The notes: generated by a model from the sequence alone, not told the origin. A stretch of 64,000 nt of DNA from Psettodes erumei (GCA_016785225.1 JAFBJZ010000952.1:5864501-5928500); one strand, 5' to 3'. Positions 39,500 to 51,931 are shown, counted from the first letter of the stretch. Translations and numbers: made by a program.

Positions 39500-39745
39500 C
39501 AAAGCTGATGCTTTGGCCTGCAGGCGGTGAAAAATAAAAAAGCTTACAGCTTGTTAAAAAGGAAATGGTTTGTGCTCTGGGGAGCACGAATGTGCTAAGT
39601 AAATTTCTTGGCAATATTTCCACTAAATTTTGATATTTCCTGTGCACAAGTGGAAAATGTGGAGCTAATGGTAAGGCTCGAAAAAATGTCAAAGGATCAC
39701 CAAAATCACTGAGTGCAATCCTCTGTGGAACGTGAATACCTAAAG
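39500..39745 (-). repeat. Teleost dispersed repeat, family C, reverse copy
   Basis: On the minus strand the block carries GATTTTGGTGATCCTTTGAC, GGAAATATTGCCAAGAAATT and CATTCGTGCTCCCCAGAG. These correspond to family C motifs (ACTTTGGTGATCCCCTGACT, GATTGCCATGAAATTTGGT, CATTCATGCTCCCCAGAGGA). Old and rearranged, with uncertain ends. Confidence 0.65.
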
Positions 39746-40250
39746 GAAAATTCTGTGATCTAAAAAGCAGTTTTCAAAATATCATTCTTAAGATCCACAT
39801 GTTGGACAGATGGATAGGCTGACAACCCAACAACATTTCTATTTCCTTGTATCCTGCTGTCTGGTTGGAAAACATATAAAAAAGGAGTATAAGTAGAAGT
39901 TGGCAGACGTTGTATCAACAAAAAGAAAGCACAGTTAAGAAACAACAAATGTTGAAATTACTACTTGTCTGTTGTCTTATAAGCTCAGTAGGTATTCAAA
40001 AATCACTTTTTATTAGTTCATTCTGATTTCCTCATTAGTCTCCCTATCTCTCGCTATCTCTCCCCCCATGCAGTATTTCCAGTTAGGCCTGCAGGAAGAC
40101 CAGTGAGCTCAGACTGTGACTTTTCTCCTGAAAACATGTACTGTAGCTGAACGGGAGGAAATCCTGTGTGATATCTATCACTGATGATGATTACAGTGTG
40201 AAATGAAACAATGACCGCGATTTGGCAACAACTCAGCCAACAGCACTTAA

Positions 40251-40274
40251 ACACACACACACACACACACACAC
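40251..40274. repeat. (CA)n microsatellite
   Basis: A CA dinucleotide run of about 12 copies near the 5' end of intron 1. Confidence 0.93.
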
Positions 40275-40659
40275 CTTATTATCACTGAACCTGAGTGAGT
40301 CAGGGCACGCAGCAGGGCTGAGGTTAGAGAGGGGAGAGGAGGAGTGAGGGCATGTATGTGTAAACTGGCCAAAAAAGAAATGGCATAGGGGGCATATGGC
40401 AATGTTTCTTTTTTGGAAAGAACAACTGAATGACTATAATCAAGCCAGCAGCCAATAAATCAGTTGAATCATACATGGATTCATAGGATAAAAGCAAAAA
40501 CTTTGCTCATTTTTGAGGAGGATGAAAGGTCATTATCAGGGTTTGGCCAGTGTGAACCTTGTAAAACAGAATACACGCTGCGGGATAATAAATAGACCCA
40601 ATTAACAGTAACATCCTTCCCAGATATTTCGTTGCGGTTGCCTCTCCTAATAAAAAGTT

Positions 40660-40894
40660 TTACAACGAGTTGATCGCACCTCCGGTGTATTCCGCCGCAG
40701 AGAGATGAACCTCCGCCAAAATCTCCTCTGGCTGGACACCCCGCCTGCACTGCAACGCTGCTTCAACCCTGAGACAGAGCAAATCAGCGTGTGCTCGCCT
40801 CCTGAAACTCGTTAACTCCTCAAAATCAGTAGCCAAATCATCGACCCCGGATTCAAGGCTTCCAGCTTGGACCACCGCGAAGAGAATAAGTAGT
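40660..40894 (-). other. CpG-rich open segment beside exon 1 (not assigned)
   Basis: This segment of intron 1 lies about 190 bp downstream of exon 1 and is clearly richer in CpG than its surroundings. On the minus strand it keeps one frame open for about 78 codons to a TAA ending at 40660. It is preceded by an acceptor-like TTTTTCTCAG at 40904-40895. The frame starts with a hydrophobic run (LLILFAVVQAG) and goes on to an acidic and then Arg-rich part with two Cys. No ATG opens this frame; only a GTG at 40911 does. I do not recognise the product. It may simply be the downstream part of a promoter CpG island. Confidence 0.35.
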
Positions 40895-41027
40895 CTGAGA
40901 AAAATGCACACATTTAAAAATACGAAACAAGAACAAAAAACAGATATAAGCCTTATAGCTTCAATTACAAGGTGTTAAATTGAAATAATCGCAGAAAAAA
41001 CGATGGATAATAAACAGAACAAGGCTG

Positions 41028-41031
<4 letters not shown>

Positions 41032-41065
<34 letters not shown>
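41032..41065. repeat. (GATA)n microsatellite
   Basis: About eight GATA copies, 20 bp inside intron 1 from the exon 1 donor. Confidence 0.97.
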
Positions 41066-41086
41066 GATAACTGATCACTTAATTAC

Positions 41087-41192
41087 CTTTGTATGACAGT
41101 CTCAGTCGCGGCACATTTAACTTTGTCGCTGAGACGACAGCGACAAGTAGCGCAACAAGAATCATGTGAAAGAAAGGTTTAAATCCCTTCAT
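41087..41192 (-). CDS. sema3g: Semaphorin-3G-like, exon 1 (start codon, signal peptide)
   Basis: This exon encodes the N-terminus of a secreted class 3 semaphorin, a guidance ligand that signals through neuropilin/plexin receptors. Reading the minus strand from ATG at 41192 gives 35 codons plus one base. Residues 7-22 form a hydrophobic core (FFHMILVALLVAVVSA), a typical signal peptide, with probable cleavage after Ser-Ala near residue 22. The mature start ends in PRLRLSYK, the characteristic class 3 lead-in (human SEMA3G has PRLRLSYR). The ATG has A at -3, and an in-frame TGA lies five codons upstream, so the start is well set. The exon ends AAAG and is followed by the donor GTAATT. Its phase 1 end joins exactly to the AC that opens exon 2, making an Asp codon. 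Identification as exon 1 of the same gene as exons 2-5 is inferred from this phase match, the motif and the order. Confidence 0.93.
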
Positions 41193-41610
41193 TCTGGTTA
41201 GGTATCAGTAATTCAGCTTTTAAATTTTAATTCTAAAATTGCGTTTTATATATATATTCCAGACGAATATAAATGGGAAATGATGGATCCCTCTTCTCAC
41301 GATGCCTGTGTTTGCGTTAAGATAGTTCCCCCGGTGCGTAAAGACCGAGCAGCTGCGTGTCCACTCCCCTGAGCGACTCTCACCGCTCTGCCCGGGCTGA
41401 TGGGGCAATTCACTGACTCCGCTCTATAGTGGCTGACGCTCCCTCCCTTCACTTCCAACAGCTGCCCAAAATAAGTCTGTTTCAGTCAGGAGAGAGAGAG
41501 AAAGAGAGAGAGAGACCACGCCTTAGCGCTTCAAGTGAGCTGCCCCTTCTTTACGCACGACAGACAGCTCGCTCCAAACCAGACGCACGTAGAGGCACAC
41601 TCCCTAAAGT
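41193..41610 (-). promoter_or_regulatory. Probable sema3g promoter and 5' leader
   Basis: This is the region upstream of the sema3g start codon. The part at about 41290-41600 is CpG-rich relative to the flanks and includes a GGGAGGGAGCG element and two CAGCTG E-boxes on the gene strand. A TATA-like TATATATATAAAA lies at 41258-41244, only about 50 bp before the ATG, and a second TATA-like CTATAGAG is near 41428. Which, if either, sets the start site cannot be decided from sequence. The transcribed strand has no ATG between 41610 and the start codon, so the leader has no upstream start within that span. A GA microsatellite lies at about 41492-41514. Confidence 0.6.
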
Positions 41611-44600
41611 TGATTCATCGGACGATTTCAAAATCATCTGGCAATAAAGTGAATTAATGTAGCGTTGATAAACTTTTACAGAGAGAAAAAATAGTTCAGC
41701 TCCAATCAAATTTCTGAACAAGAAACAGATAGAAAGCATACGTTATTGTATGTTGCCAAGAATGAACAATGTTCCTTGGCTGAATTAGAAGGTGTTGATG
41801 GGTTCAAGGTAAACTCAAGATGATTCAGATGTTTTGTCCTTCCTCGCACGGAGAGAGCAGTTCAAATTTCTTAGCAGGACAAAATGGTCAATTAATCTAA
41901 ATGACAAAAACGTAAAGTCCAAATTTCCAATTTTGGGCGAGCGGGCCCTTTTAGGAAGTTACAGGCCTGGATGAGCACTGAGGAAGTAACACCTGCATAT
42001 CCATCTGATTGTTTTCAGAAAGGGAAGAAATGAATGATGAATCAATGAAATAGGCACAATGAATAAATAAGATACATTATGCATAGACATGCATGGGCAT
42101 CTCCATCTCTACTTTTCTGTCAACTGTGAGCCCTGTGCATACTTGGCCTTCCTTAACCCCTTCACAGTCACTAGGACGTGCTCAGTAGTTTAATTAAGTT
42201 GTGCGGTACATTCTCATCACCCCCCTCCCCATGTGCCTCTATTCACAGGCAAGCCTTCAAGTGAACACGGAGGTCACAGCAGGGTGAGTGAGAGCCATTC
42301 AAGGTGTCAGTGTCACCGCAACCCTGAGTCTTTTGGGAACACTTGTTTGTAGCAGGGAAGAGGCTCCCAGACATGTTTTCTATATGCTGAGAGGCAGAAA
42401 ATGGGGAAGGCGAGGAGTGTGACAGGATTGGTGGGAATGCTGGGAGGTTTAGGCATTTTGAGAGCTTATCATGTCTTGGTAGATCAGTGGGGCAACACAA
42501 AGAGTCTCAGCAGTATTGGTTTGATTTGCCCATTAGTTTTTGTCACATTTAATACATATCTGTTTTGTAATGGATCTTGATTGGCACATCTTGGAGACTC
42601 CAAACCTGGTCGATAAGGCATACTTTTCAAATAGATATGAAATGTCTTATTTATGCATAAATTTAAAAAGTGTGTAATTGATATTTTAGATAAGGCATAT
42701 GCCAACAAAAGCAATATGTAACTGGAAATGTATGTTTTCTCTTGAGAACAACAGCGATATCTAATCCTATCAAGGTCGAAATGTTATAGTGCAATGGTCT
42801 ATCCAATTTTTCTTATCGGTTTCCACTCTATAGTGGAAAGTAGAGAAAAAAAATACTGACACATGCACTCAAATTGGTACACTGATTGGTACTACATTTT
42901 AAACATTAATATAGCACTAAGAAAGTCAAATTACTGTGGACCACAGCACTGTCAACACATAGCCTCTGTCTCATTCCGGTGGTATTTTGATTCTTGAAAT
43001 TAAGATCATGTTTCAAGTAAACACTGATGCCAACTGATGAACTAAAGATGTTGCTACTTGCCTTTGTCTTCAGGCACTTTTTTTTTGTATCTCTTAGACG
43101 ACAAACATGTTTGAAAGGACTTTTCCATCTGACATGCTCTGGTTTCATTATGTCCCATTGCCAGAAACTCTGAAATATTATCTATGTTTTCTGCATCTGC
43201 TCTTGTTTTGGGCCATAAAGCAACACAGCAGATTTCTAACAAAAACAGATACAGTTGTATATGAATGCTGTGCAGAGGCCAGGGGGTGCCAGCTGTGTTG
43301 TGATTCCTGCTGTGAATGGTGAATGGTGTTAAAAAGTTATTTATGGATTATAAATACAAAATGCTTTTATTATTCATTTTAATCTTTGGAAATCAAATTA
43401 AATTTATTCTAAGAACTGATTGTGAATCCTTCATGTTCAAACGTTCAAAGTTAAAAATTTGCCCGTGTTGCGTTTGTTCTGTTTAGATGCTGATTATGGA
43501 TGCATAAACCAAACCAAATGTGGCTTTTAGCAAACTCGGTGATAAAAACAAACAAGAAAACCTAAAGTATGCTGTCAGAGTTAAGTCATGACTGGCATGA
43601 TTTTCTCAGTAATTTGAACCATGGGATGATTTGAAAAACAGTAAACATACATGTTGTTTGCAACAATACAGTTATATTCTAAATTACATGTTCAGATAGT
43701 AAATTATAGAAAAGTCTAAAAACAAAGAGAATGAATGTTTTCATCACAATCAAACAACACAATAACTGGTCTAGCAAATTAGGGACCGCCAGTAATTGAA
43801 GTTGTACTGAATGTTTTTTCTTTTAGTGAAGAGCTCTCAGCTGGCTCATGACTGGACACCACAAATGCCAACTCTTTGTGAAGGACACACCAATGTGGGA
43901 AAGTAGCAGGAGAGGCCACGGTCAGAGTAAGTGTTAAGGAGCTGAATTAATTCATTTGTAAAATTGCGGCCATCTTTTCAACCTTCTGAATGTGTGTCTA
44001 ATGCTGTATTTGTCGAAAGAATTGGTAAGTGGAAATGACCTGAGAAAAGAAATGCCTCAAGATTGTGAGAGGAACTGATTCTGCGTGGCGGGTTTAACAA
44101 AATGAATTTCCTTTGCTCTCTTTTACTCGTCCCTTCTCTAATGCACTCTGTAAATTCCTCACTGTCATTACCAATCAAAGGCAACACTCATATGGGTTTT
44201 GAGCGTGGCGCTTGCTCTTAAGAATCCCACAGCGGATCTTTCTTTGTCTTGCCATCCGAACTCTTGAACAACGTAATTCCCTCTGTAAGGAGTGCCATAC
44301 TTCTCAGAATTCCCTCTGTCCAAGTATTGCGGTGAATTGTCTGATTGAATTGTGCTGTCTGAGTGAAGGACCTTCTTTGCGCCTCACAAAGTCCTCCTGG
44401 GGCTGAGTTAGGCTCTTCAGGCTGTCAGTGAGGATGAAACATAAGACCACTTGCCAGGATCTTGACATTGCATCACTTTGACAAATCAGACTGGCGCTCC
44501 TTGAGTAGTGATTGGGATTGGCAGGGCAGAAGTTCATGAATTCACAATGTGGGAGGTAGGGCAGAAATAGCGGATGGAGAACAATTTTGAGGCACAAGAC

Positions 44601-46980
44601 AAGACGAGACAGCTGGTGTGTTTGTGTATGTGCCTGAAGCTTCATAAAAGTTTCATCATTCTCAGCCGCAAGAGGAGAACCCCAGATAATGGAGTTGACA
44701 TGAGTAGATACAGGAAAAAAACCCAAAGTGACTTGAGAAAGTCACAGCGAGGGGAGGCTGGTGACACAGAGAGGAGAAATGATGCTCAATGAGTAGTTTA
44801 TACTGAACAGTGTCAGCACACACTGGATGTACAGGAATGTCCAGCATGAGCATTAACAGCTGTATGCAGTGTGAGCAGAGAAGTACCCAGTATAACAACT
44901 CAGTAGTACTGAACAGTCCCAGGACAGTGAACACATCTCGCTGCTAAAAGTAAGCTTCACTTTACTACAAAATATAATGAGGCTGCAGCACAACAAAGGT
45001 TGCATTGCTTCCTTTGCGATGACTGACACTCTGGGTAAGAAAGACAAAAGTGGTTGTCCACTATGATTGACTGGTCATGGCTATTTAATGGCAGCATGAA
45101 GACCCAGAATGTGTGAGGCTCAAAGAAAATGTACAGCACATGAATTAAGATTTCTTCGATCATTTTTTATGCCTCTCAGTGGGCACTGACATAACTGCAT
45201 GTGTTACTTTGAATAGCTCCCAAACTCCAATTTAAAGCGAGCCTACATCACTTCAACTGAACAGCGGCCAATAGTAATTACAGGAAATCTTATTCCCCTA
45301 CATTTTCCCCTACAGATGCTCTTGAGCCCATTGCTGCAATAAATCCTGTCCAACAACAGGCATTTGACTTGTCATGATAGGAAAAGCACTGGTTTAGACA
45401 TTATCATTAACCAGAAGGAACAATACCAGGATCCTGAACCTGAAGCAGGTAAAAAGGGGTACAGCCACCATAAATTTCATACCTGTGCTTTCCCACAGTG
45501 ACATGTCAAAATGGGTCACTGGAATGATAGTAAGTGCAACAGTGTTTTGGGGTAAAATCTCTAAAATATTTCTTGGTCACATGCTAAAATGCAGCAAAAC
45601 AGTAGTGCAAGACAAGTCGAGCAACATCAGCAAGTGCTAGCTATCATTATCCAACTTTCAAACCAGACCAAGTGCAAGCATAGCAGAAAAGTTGCTATCG
45701 CACTGACCACAGGTGTATTGTGTTACTTATAGGGTCACGCTTTCATTAGTTTGAGAAAGAATATCCTTTTCTAAGTAAAACAAGGATGGAAGGGAATGGA
45801 AATGGAGGGTTTTGCTTTACACACTTATAATTTTTGTCAAATCTTAACTCTGAGAAGAATGAAGACAGATCTTTATCATTTCAAACCAAAGCCACAAACT
45901 GTTCAGCTTTTCTTCAGGTTTCAGTCACATGTTTTATAAAAAGCCAGCTGACTCAAACAAGTTACATGCAAACTTTGTTTGAGGGGCACTGTAGCAAGAA
46001 TGAAGCACAATCAAACATAGAGTGCTTTCCATCATTTAAAAAGAAAGCAACCGAGGAAAGTACTACTGCAACAATGGCTGCCTCTGTGAGAAGGTGCGCA
46101 AACTGACCCAGTTTCCACACAACCTACGTATCTCACACTGTGTGTTCTTATTCTCATGGTTTTTGTTTTGGATTTTTCTTTTAAGATGTTGAGAACAATA
46201 TTGCTCATTGTATCTCACTGGATGCCTTGGGCCAAGCATCTTTTATGATAACGATAACTTCAAATATTTGTTACTTGTGTTCCGTTTCATTAATTTCATT
46301 TGGCCCAAGTCACAGGCTGGAAAATGTCATCGTGAAATGATGTGTTCCGTCAGTGAGCCAGCTAGTGGGGCCAGAGTGGACAGCTATTTGGATGTGATGG
46401 AACAGGAAGGCTAATAAGCCAACAGTGATATTTTTTAAATATATATTTTTCCAGTTTATGTGCGTGTGGGTAACATTACACGCCAGAAGGACCAAAGGCC
46501 TCCATCACTTTCCTCCATGGATTATTTGGCTTTTCAAGAACTTTATATGCTGTTAGGGATGGGTCATAAAATTAAAGAAATCCCAACACAAACACTGATG
46601 TAATAATTCTGTCCTCTATCTTCCAAGTCAAGGACATCAGACAAGAAATCTAAACTTTGTTCCAGCAATGTTTTCTTTTACTTTGTCATCATATTGTTTT
46701 TCTGTTCCAGGTCATCAATTTATAAATGTATTTTGACTAACTAGATTAAATAAAAATGAAATGCTTCTTAAAAGTAAGTTCTTTCTTTGGGAAATTAAAA
46801 GATGGATTTTTAGCATCTAAAGTAATTGAAGAAATGAGGTAATGACAGAGGTAGATTTGATATACATATGATAAGTGGATATACAGTGCACAGGAACTAA
46901 AGGAGATTTTAGGTTAATTTCCCCAGAGAAAATATTTTTCCAGTGGTTCTACAGTGCAACTCACCGACAGTCTTGTGCTG
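41611..46980. other. Upstream intergenic DNA, nothing recognised
   Basis: AT-rich non-repetitive-looking sequence. I searched both strands for exon-like blocks with splice signals and recognised none, including troponin C EF-hand motifs (TNNC1 is the upstream neighbour of SEMA3G in human). Short frames at 42.2-43.3 and 44.2-46.1 kb have no domain features. Confidence 0.6.
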
Positions 46981-46984
46981 GATG

Positions 46985-47360
46985 AGTTATTTGAGTAGAA
47001 GAGGAGAAAAATGGAGAAAGGAAGAAGGCAAGGAACAAGACAGAGACAAAGGCAGAGAGAAAGGACGACATGGCAAGGAAGGGAGAGAACAGGAGAGAGA
47101 TGAATTGAGAGGGAGTAGAAGACAATGCAGGTGAGCTAGTGGGAGGAGGAGAAATGAGAAATCCAGAAGAGAGAGGAAAGGAGGAGGAAAGGGAGTATAA
47201 ATGAAAATAGAGAGAGCAAGAGGAAAAGAGGGGAAAGAGCAACAATTCATGGAAAAGGGACGGAACAAGATTATGGAGAATGGACAAGACAGTAAAGTAG
47301 GAAAGGACAGGTAAGAAAGAGAAAAACAACAAGGAGACAGAGAGAAGGAATAAATGAGAA
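46985..47360. repeat. Purine-rich low-complexity tract
   Basis: GA/GGA-rich plus strand for about 370 bp, mixing GAGA, GGAA and AAGGA units. Long minus-strand Ser/Leu/Phe-rich frames (up to 165 codons) are shadows of it. Confidence 0.8.
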
Positions 47361-49628
47361 GTGAGGGGGAGGAGTACAAGTATGTATGCACATACACAGA
47401 CACACACACAGAGATACACATGCAGACATTTGGTCTCAAACACATGTGGGCTGTGCAATAAAGGACATTTTAACTCTGTGCCGTTTGGGACCTTTCTGCA
47501 AGTCTATACACACACACACACACCATGCAGGCCCCAAAAGGACTTTTATGTGCCCCAAACTCTCAATTTAGACTGATTAGAGCTTGGCCTTAGCAGTGAC
47601 CTCACACACACACACACAGGACTCCTGCCTGTCCTGATTAAGCTGTGACCCTGCCACTGACCACTGGACACTAAACACTCCCAGACCAGGATAAAACACA
47701 GCTGACCCACTGGAGAAACCACATGGGGACTTCCATTATGCTGAAAAAAACTAAACCTAAGCTGTGGAACTACATGGGGAAGTTAAATGTCCTTGTTCTG
47801 CTCAGACTGGACACATTTTCAAATCAGTACACCAGAGAGGATTCAGAGGTTTTCAACTATGACATTTTGACCTTTGATTCAAAATGTTTGCAACTTAAAC
47901 GTTGATCTCATGACTGTCATCAGTAGTTCATCTTCTTCCCTTTTTTGTTACATAGTTTCATTTGAATTTGAAGTACTAATAATGAACTTTAATTTGCCCA
48001 GTTACTTTTTCTCATATTTGTCAAATATGTTAGATTTCAAAGTATAAAATATGATTCAATAAAATACAAATACAAAATTATAAATGCTACGAATGCTTTT
48101 TCTCCACCCTGAATTTATCCCTGCAAGAGCCCAAGTGTGAGTGAGATCATTTTCATACCCCACAGAAGCTCCCCATGCAAGCATCATGCAATGGCTGCAA
48201 TCATGCAGTTTCTCAACTGTGAATGAAACATTTTCCATAACTACACCAAACCACAAAAGATAATATGAAACTTATGATGTGAAACAAAACCGTTGTGGAA
48301 TAATTCAAATTTATAGTTATATCTTTTATCCTCCAGTCTTAAATGTCTATGTGTTGATGCCTTACATTGGCATTATTGTGCACCACTCTTAATACTGTAA
48401 CTGTATTTGTTTTTTTCACATTGCAAAACTGAATGAAATGTTGACCTCCTCCCCCCCTTTGGTCTCAGAGATAATATCTCTATTTAATTTTTGATTTACT
48501 CCAGAAACCAACTGGGTCATGTGCTGTGGTCAGGAGGAACAAAGCCAAGTCAAGAAAGAGGAAAACCTCCCTCACTGAATTACTGCCAAACACCTACACA
48601 TGTATACAAACACATAAACTCACACATGTTTTCAAGATTGTCCTGTCCTTAACTTGTACCTCGTTTCCTATCTTTTATAGTGCTCAACCGTTAAAGAAGT
48701 GAGGACTGACAATAATGTTCTGACTTATACAAACTATACTTACTATCCCTGAGGAAACTTCTTGTAAGGACACACATACAAGGATAAACACACAGACATG
48801 CACAATCACAGAGCTGTATCCTGTGTTAAATCCCTCTTGAGCAACCTCTCCTGTCTTCACCCTCCTCCACCCAATCTAAATCATCCACCATTCTCCCCTC
48901 CCCTCTCTCCCGCAGTGAGTCCTCACTTGGTTTCCAGTCAAATGCACAGCACAGCCTGTGTTGAGAAAAACTACCAGTGACAACCTTATCAACAGAAATG
49001 CTAACATGAATTGTCTTAATAGGGTTTTTTTGGGACATGTTTTCCTGCAGCATTCCTTACCACTGTGTTTAAAACTTCTATCCCCGCAGGGCATTGTACA
49101 TACACAGAACATGCATTATGCATGACAGTAATTGATAATTTAGTTGAATTACTGCAGGAAAATGATTAATGTATGGAAACAATTAGCAGCATTTCAAATC
49201 CACTGTTAAGGAAAAAAGTGGTAAGGTTTCTTATAAGGTCTTGATTTGGTACAGCTTTAATTTCTTAAAAAGGTATACATTACGGACCTCAGGTAATTTG
49301 CTGGTTTTCTGACTGGTTGTTTCGCCGTCAGTACAATCCCAGTACCACAAAACACTGAAGGAAAACTACAGATAAAATTCTTTTGGGCAGTTTTGTTCTG
49401 ATTACACTTTCCACTGAAGTCTGACTGTGGTTGGCAGGATTCTTTGTTCCTCCCACAGATGAGTCTACACCAGGCCAGAAGATGCTCACCCAACACATGA
49501 AGCACTTCAGTGCATGTGTGTATATGTATATGTGTATTATAATTGATCTAGTTTGCAGTACAAGACACACACATATAACACATATACACCACACCATAAC
49601 ACATATAACTGTGGGCAAGACGTCTCGT
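47361..49628. other. Upstream intergenic DNA, nothing recognised
   Basis: Contains short CA runs near 47505-47523 and 47604-47619, and AT-rich sequence. No exon, RNA gene or known repeat was recognised. Confidence 0.6.
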
Positions 49629-49714
49629 GCTAATGCTAATTAGCATGAGCTGTAAGACCATGCCCAAAGGGCATTTTCTCCATGGTCTTACAGCTCATGC
49701 TAATTAGCATTAGC
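49629..49714. repeat. Perfect 34-bp inverted repeat (hairpin) with 18-nt loop
   Basis: The left arm, 49629-49662, starts GCTAATGCTAATTAGCATGA and ends GTAAGACCATG. The right arm, 49681-49714, starts CATGGTCTTACAGCTCATGC. I compared the arms base by base and they are perfect reverse complements over 34 bp. The loop is 49663-49680 (CCCAAAGGGCATTTTCTC). Each arm itself contains the palindrome ATGCTAATTAGCAT. The whole could fold as an 86-nt hairpin in either transcript. Alternatively it presents paired homeodomain-type TAATTA sites. No flanking target duplication was found. Confidence 0.95.
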
Positions 49715-51748
49715 TCAATTACTCTTCAGATAAATGGGATTGCATTATGTACTTCTGCACACTTGCCGAACACTGTCCACCCACTGGCTCCTCCCTGTCA
49801 TGCCTCACTGTTTGTCATCTACTGAAGCAGAAAAGACTTAAGCAACAGTAATTAAATCAAAACAAAGCCTGGTCGTGTGCATCCACTCTGTGGGGACAGA
49901 GTGATGACTGTTGTGTGATTCCTACAGCACGCCAAGGTCAAGACCCTGCGCTTGAGGTCATGATCCGCTAACATGGCTGATCAGTATGATGGTGTCATTA
50001 ACGCTTACACACTTACACACATACACACACAAAGACATTGGCCATGGTCTACAACCTCTTGACCCATAGACCACACTGCCAGATGTGTATTTGTTGATTC
50101 CCTCTATTCTTAACGACATCCATCATCACTGTCAAAGTGGAGGAGGAGGAGAGTGTGTGGGGGGTGACTGTGGCATTATGGGTGCTGAGTGACACACTGC
50201 GTGTCAATATTTAGCTCAAATAAATTTTAAGAAATGATATGGGTGGTCGAGACGTGGCTACAGAAGGCACTATGTCAGTGAAGGTCTTCACAAGAATAGA
50301 AGCACAGAAGAGAGGTTGTACACACACACACACGTGTAACACATCTCATTTAGCAGCGTCACTTTTACTGCTCTCCTGCAGACAACATACACACACACAC
50401 ATAAACAGTCAGACAAAACAAACACCCCTCACAAAATTTTAACACTCCCTAAAGATTCATAGAAAATACTGAAAGAGTGAAATGAAACACAGTAGAACAA
50501 CAAATCACTGTTTATGATGTGCTTAAAGAAAAAAACAGCACTTGTCAACTGTCATGTTTTACTGTAATTCACTCTGTATAAATCTGTCATAGGCGAAACT
50601 TAGCATTTTGATTCATAATCAAAACTATTAATTATTAAAGTTTTCACCTCACTGCAAACAACTTCAGGTGTACTGTAAATGAACTTGCGCCTACACTGAA
50701 ATACATGAAAAACAAGTTTTTAGTCCCTCAAATACTTGTAACTACATCGTCCTAATCAGGATACTGACTCCTTTGGATCATATTTTTCCCTGTTACTATA
50801 GTCAACTTAGTCACCAGTAATCAATTCCACAGGGGTCAGACATTAGTGAAAATGTTTCATGTAGCACATTTTCTTGAACAATATCTGAGCAGGAATCAGC
50901 CAAGGGGCTGTAGAAGGTTGAAAGTCTTTCAGCTGTTAAAACCTAAACAGTGCTATTTTAGGGGTATTTCTCCTTTAACAATCCTACTAGAACATTTTCA
51001 ACACATACAGTATATCACCATCAAACAAGAAACAATAATTTCTGTTAGTGAAATTGTATTTCACTGTACTATTTTCAGCACTTGTGTCTTTATATGATCT
51101 GTTAAACAGTGTGCTGCCAGAACAGGCTCTGTTGTTAATGTGCAGTGATGTCACCTGCTAGCATTTGGTGTATTTCCGGCAGTCTGGAAATCACATTTCC
51201 AAAACCAACAGCTAAAGTGGATTGACTGAAATAATATTTTTGTGGGTTACGTATCACATTTTTCAAATCTTAACTTGCAACTGGTGAACACACACTCCAG
51301 ACACAACACACAGCCAGAGGTTCCTGAGCCAACTAAATCAAACTTACTAAGCATATTGACAAAAGAAAACATTCAATTTAGATCAAACTTTTCACTTTCA
51401 ATTATAAAAAAAAGCGCAAGCCAAATTTGTAACTTTTCATATGTATTTTTTTTCCTGGAGATGATAAACATCAGCCCTGCTCCTGCTGCGGTCTCACTCC
51501 AGGCTTTAAAGGTAGGCTGTGAAATGTACCGTAACCTTCACCGCATAATGGTTTTCAAAAGTCAGAAACAAGAGAAAACAAGGTGCCACCTTAAAATTTA
51601 TGAGACATTGAATTTCTCTCCATTAAATCCCAGTCAATCCATCATCATTAAGGCTTATCAAAATAATCACCAAGCCTGTAAAACAAATTAACTGGTGTTT
51701 CAGCTCAGGCGAGAGGAAGAGGCCTGTGTATGTGCGTTTGTGTGTGTT

Positions 51749-51781
<33 letters not shown>

Positions 51782-51931
51782 GTGCGTGTGTGCTTGTGAC
51801 TTTCCACCTTTCTTTTTTCTCTCTGTGTGTGGGTTAGCTGTCTTTCAACCTCTCATCTTCTTTCTCCTTAGGTAAAGGAAGGTGAAAATTTTCTCCGCCT
51901 ATTTCCATCATCACAGACATTAATAGCTGTC

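Larger units (their letters stand above)
24352..41086 (-). other. sema3g intron 1 (16.7 kb)
   Basis: The intron lies between the exon 1 donor (GTAATT) and the exon 2 acceptor (TCTGCAG). It contains a probable SINE (27192-27297), three fragments of repeat family C, microsatellites, and several blocks that are pyrimidine-rich on the plus strand (about 25440-25680, 28430-28760, 31640-32340, 35080-35480, 35830-36070). A CpG-rich segment lies near its 5' end (40660-40894). Open frames of up to 182 codons (34778-35326) are low-complexity and not coding-like. No alternative exon is convincing. Confidence 0.85.

Noticed and set aside
41220..41408. 62-codon frame in the sema3g leader, considered as an upstream ORF
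   Set aside because: It begins with TTG, not ATG, and has no internal Met. The leader strand has no ATG in this span.
46961..47458. 165- and 152-codon minus-strand frames
   Set aside because: Both are shadows of a GA-rich tract, giving Ser/Leu/Phe runs in two phases.
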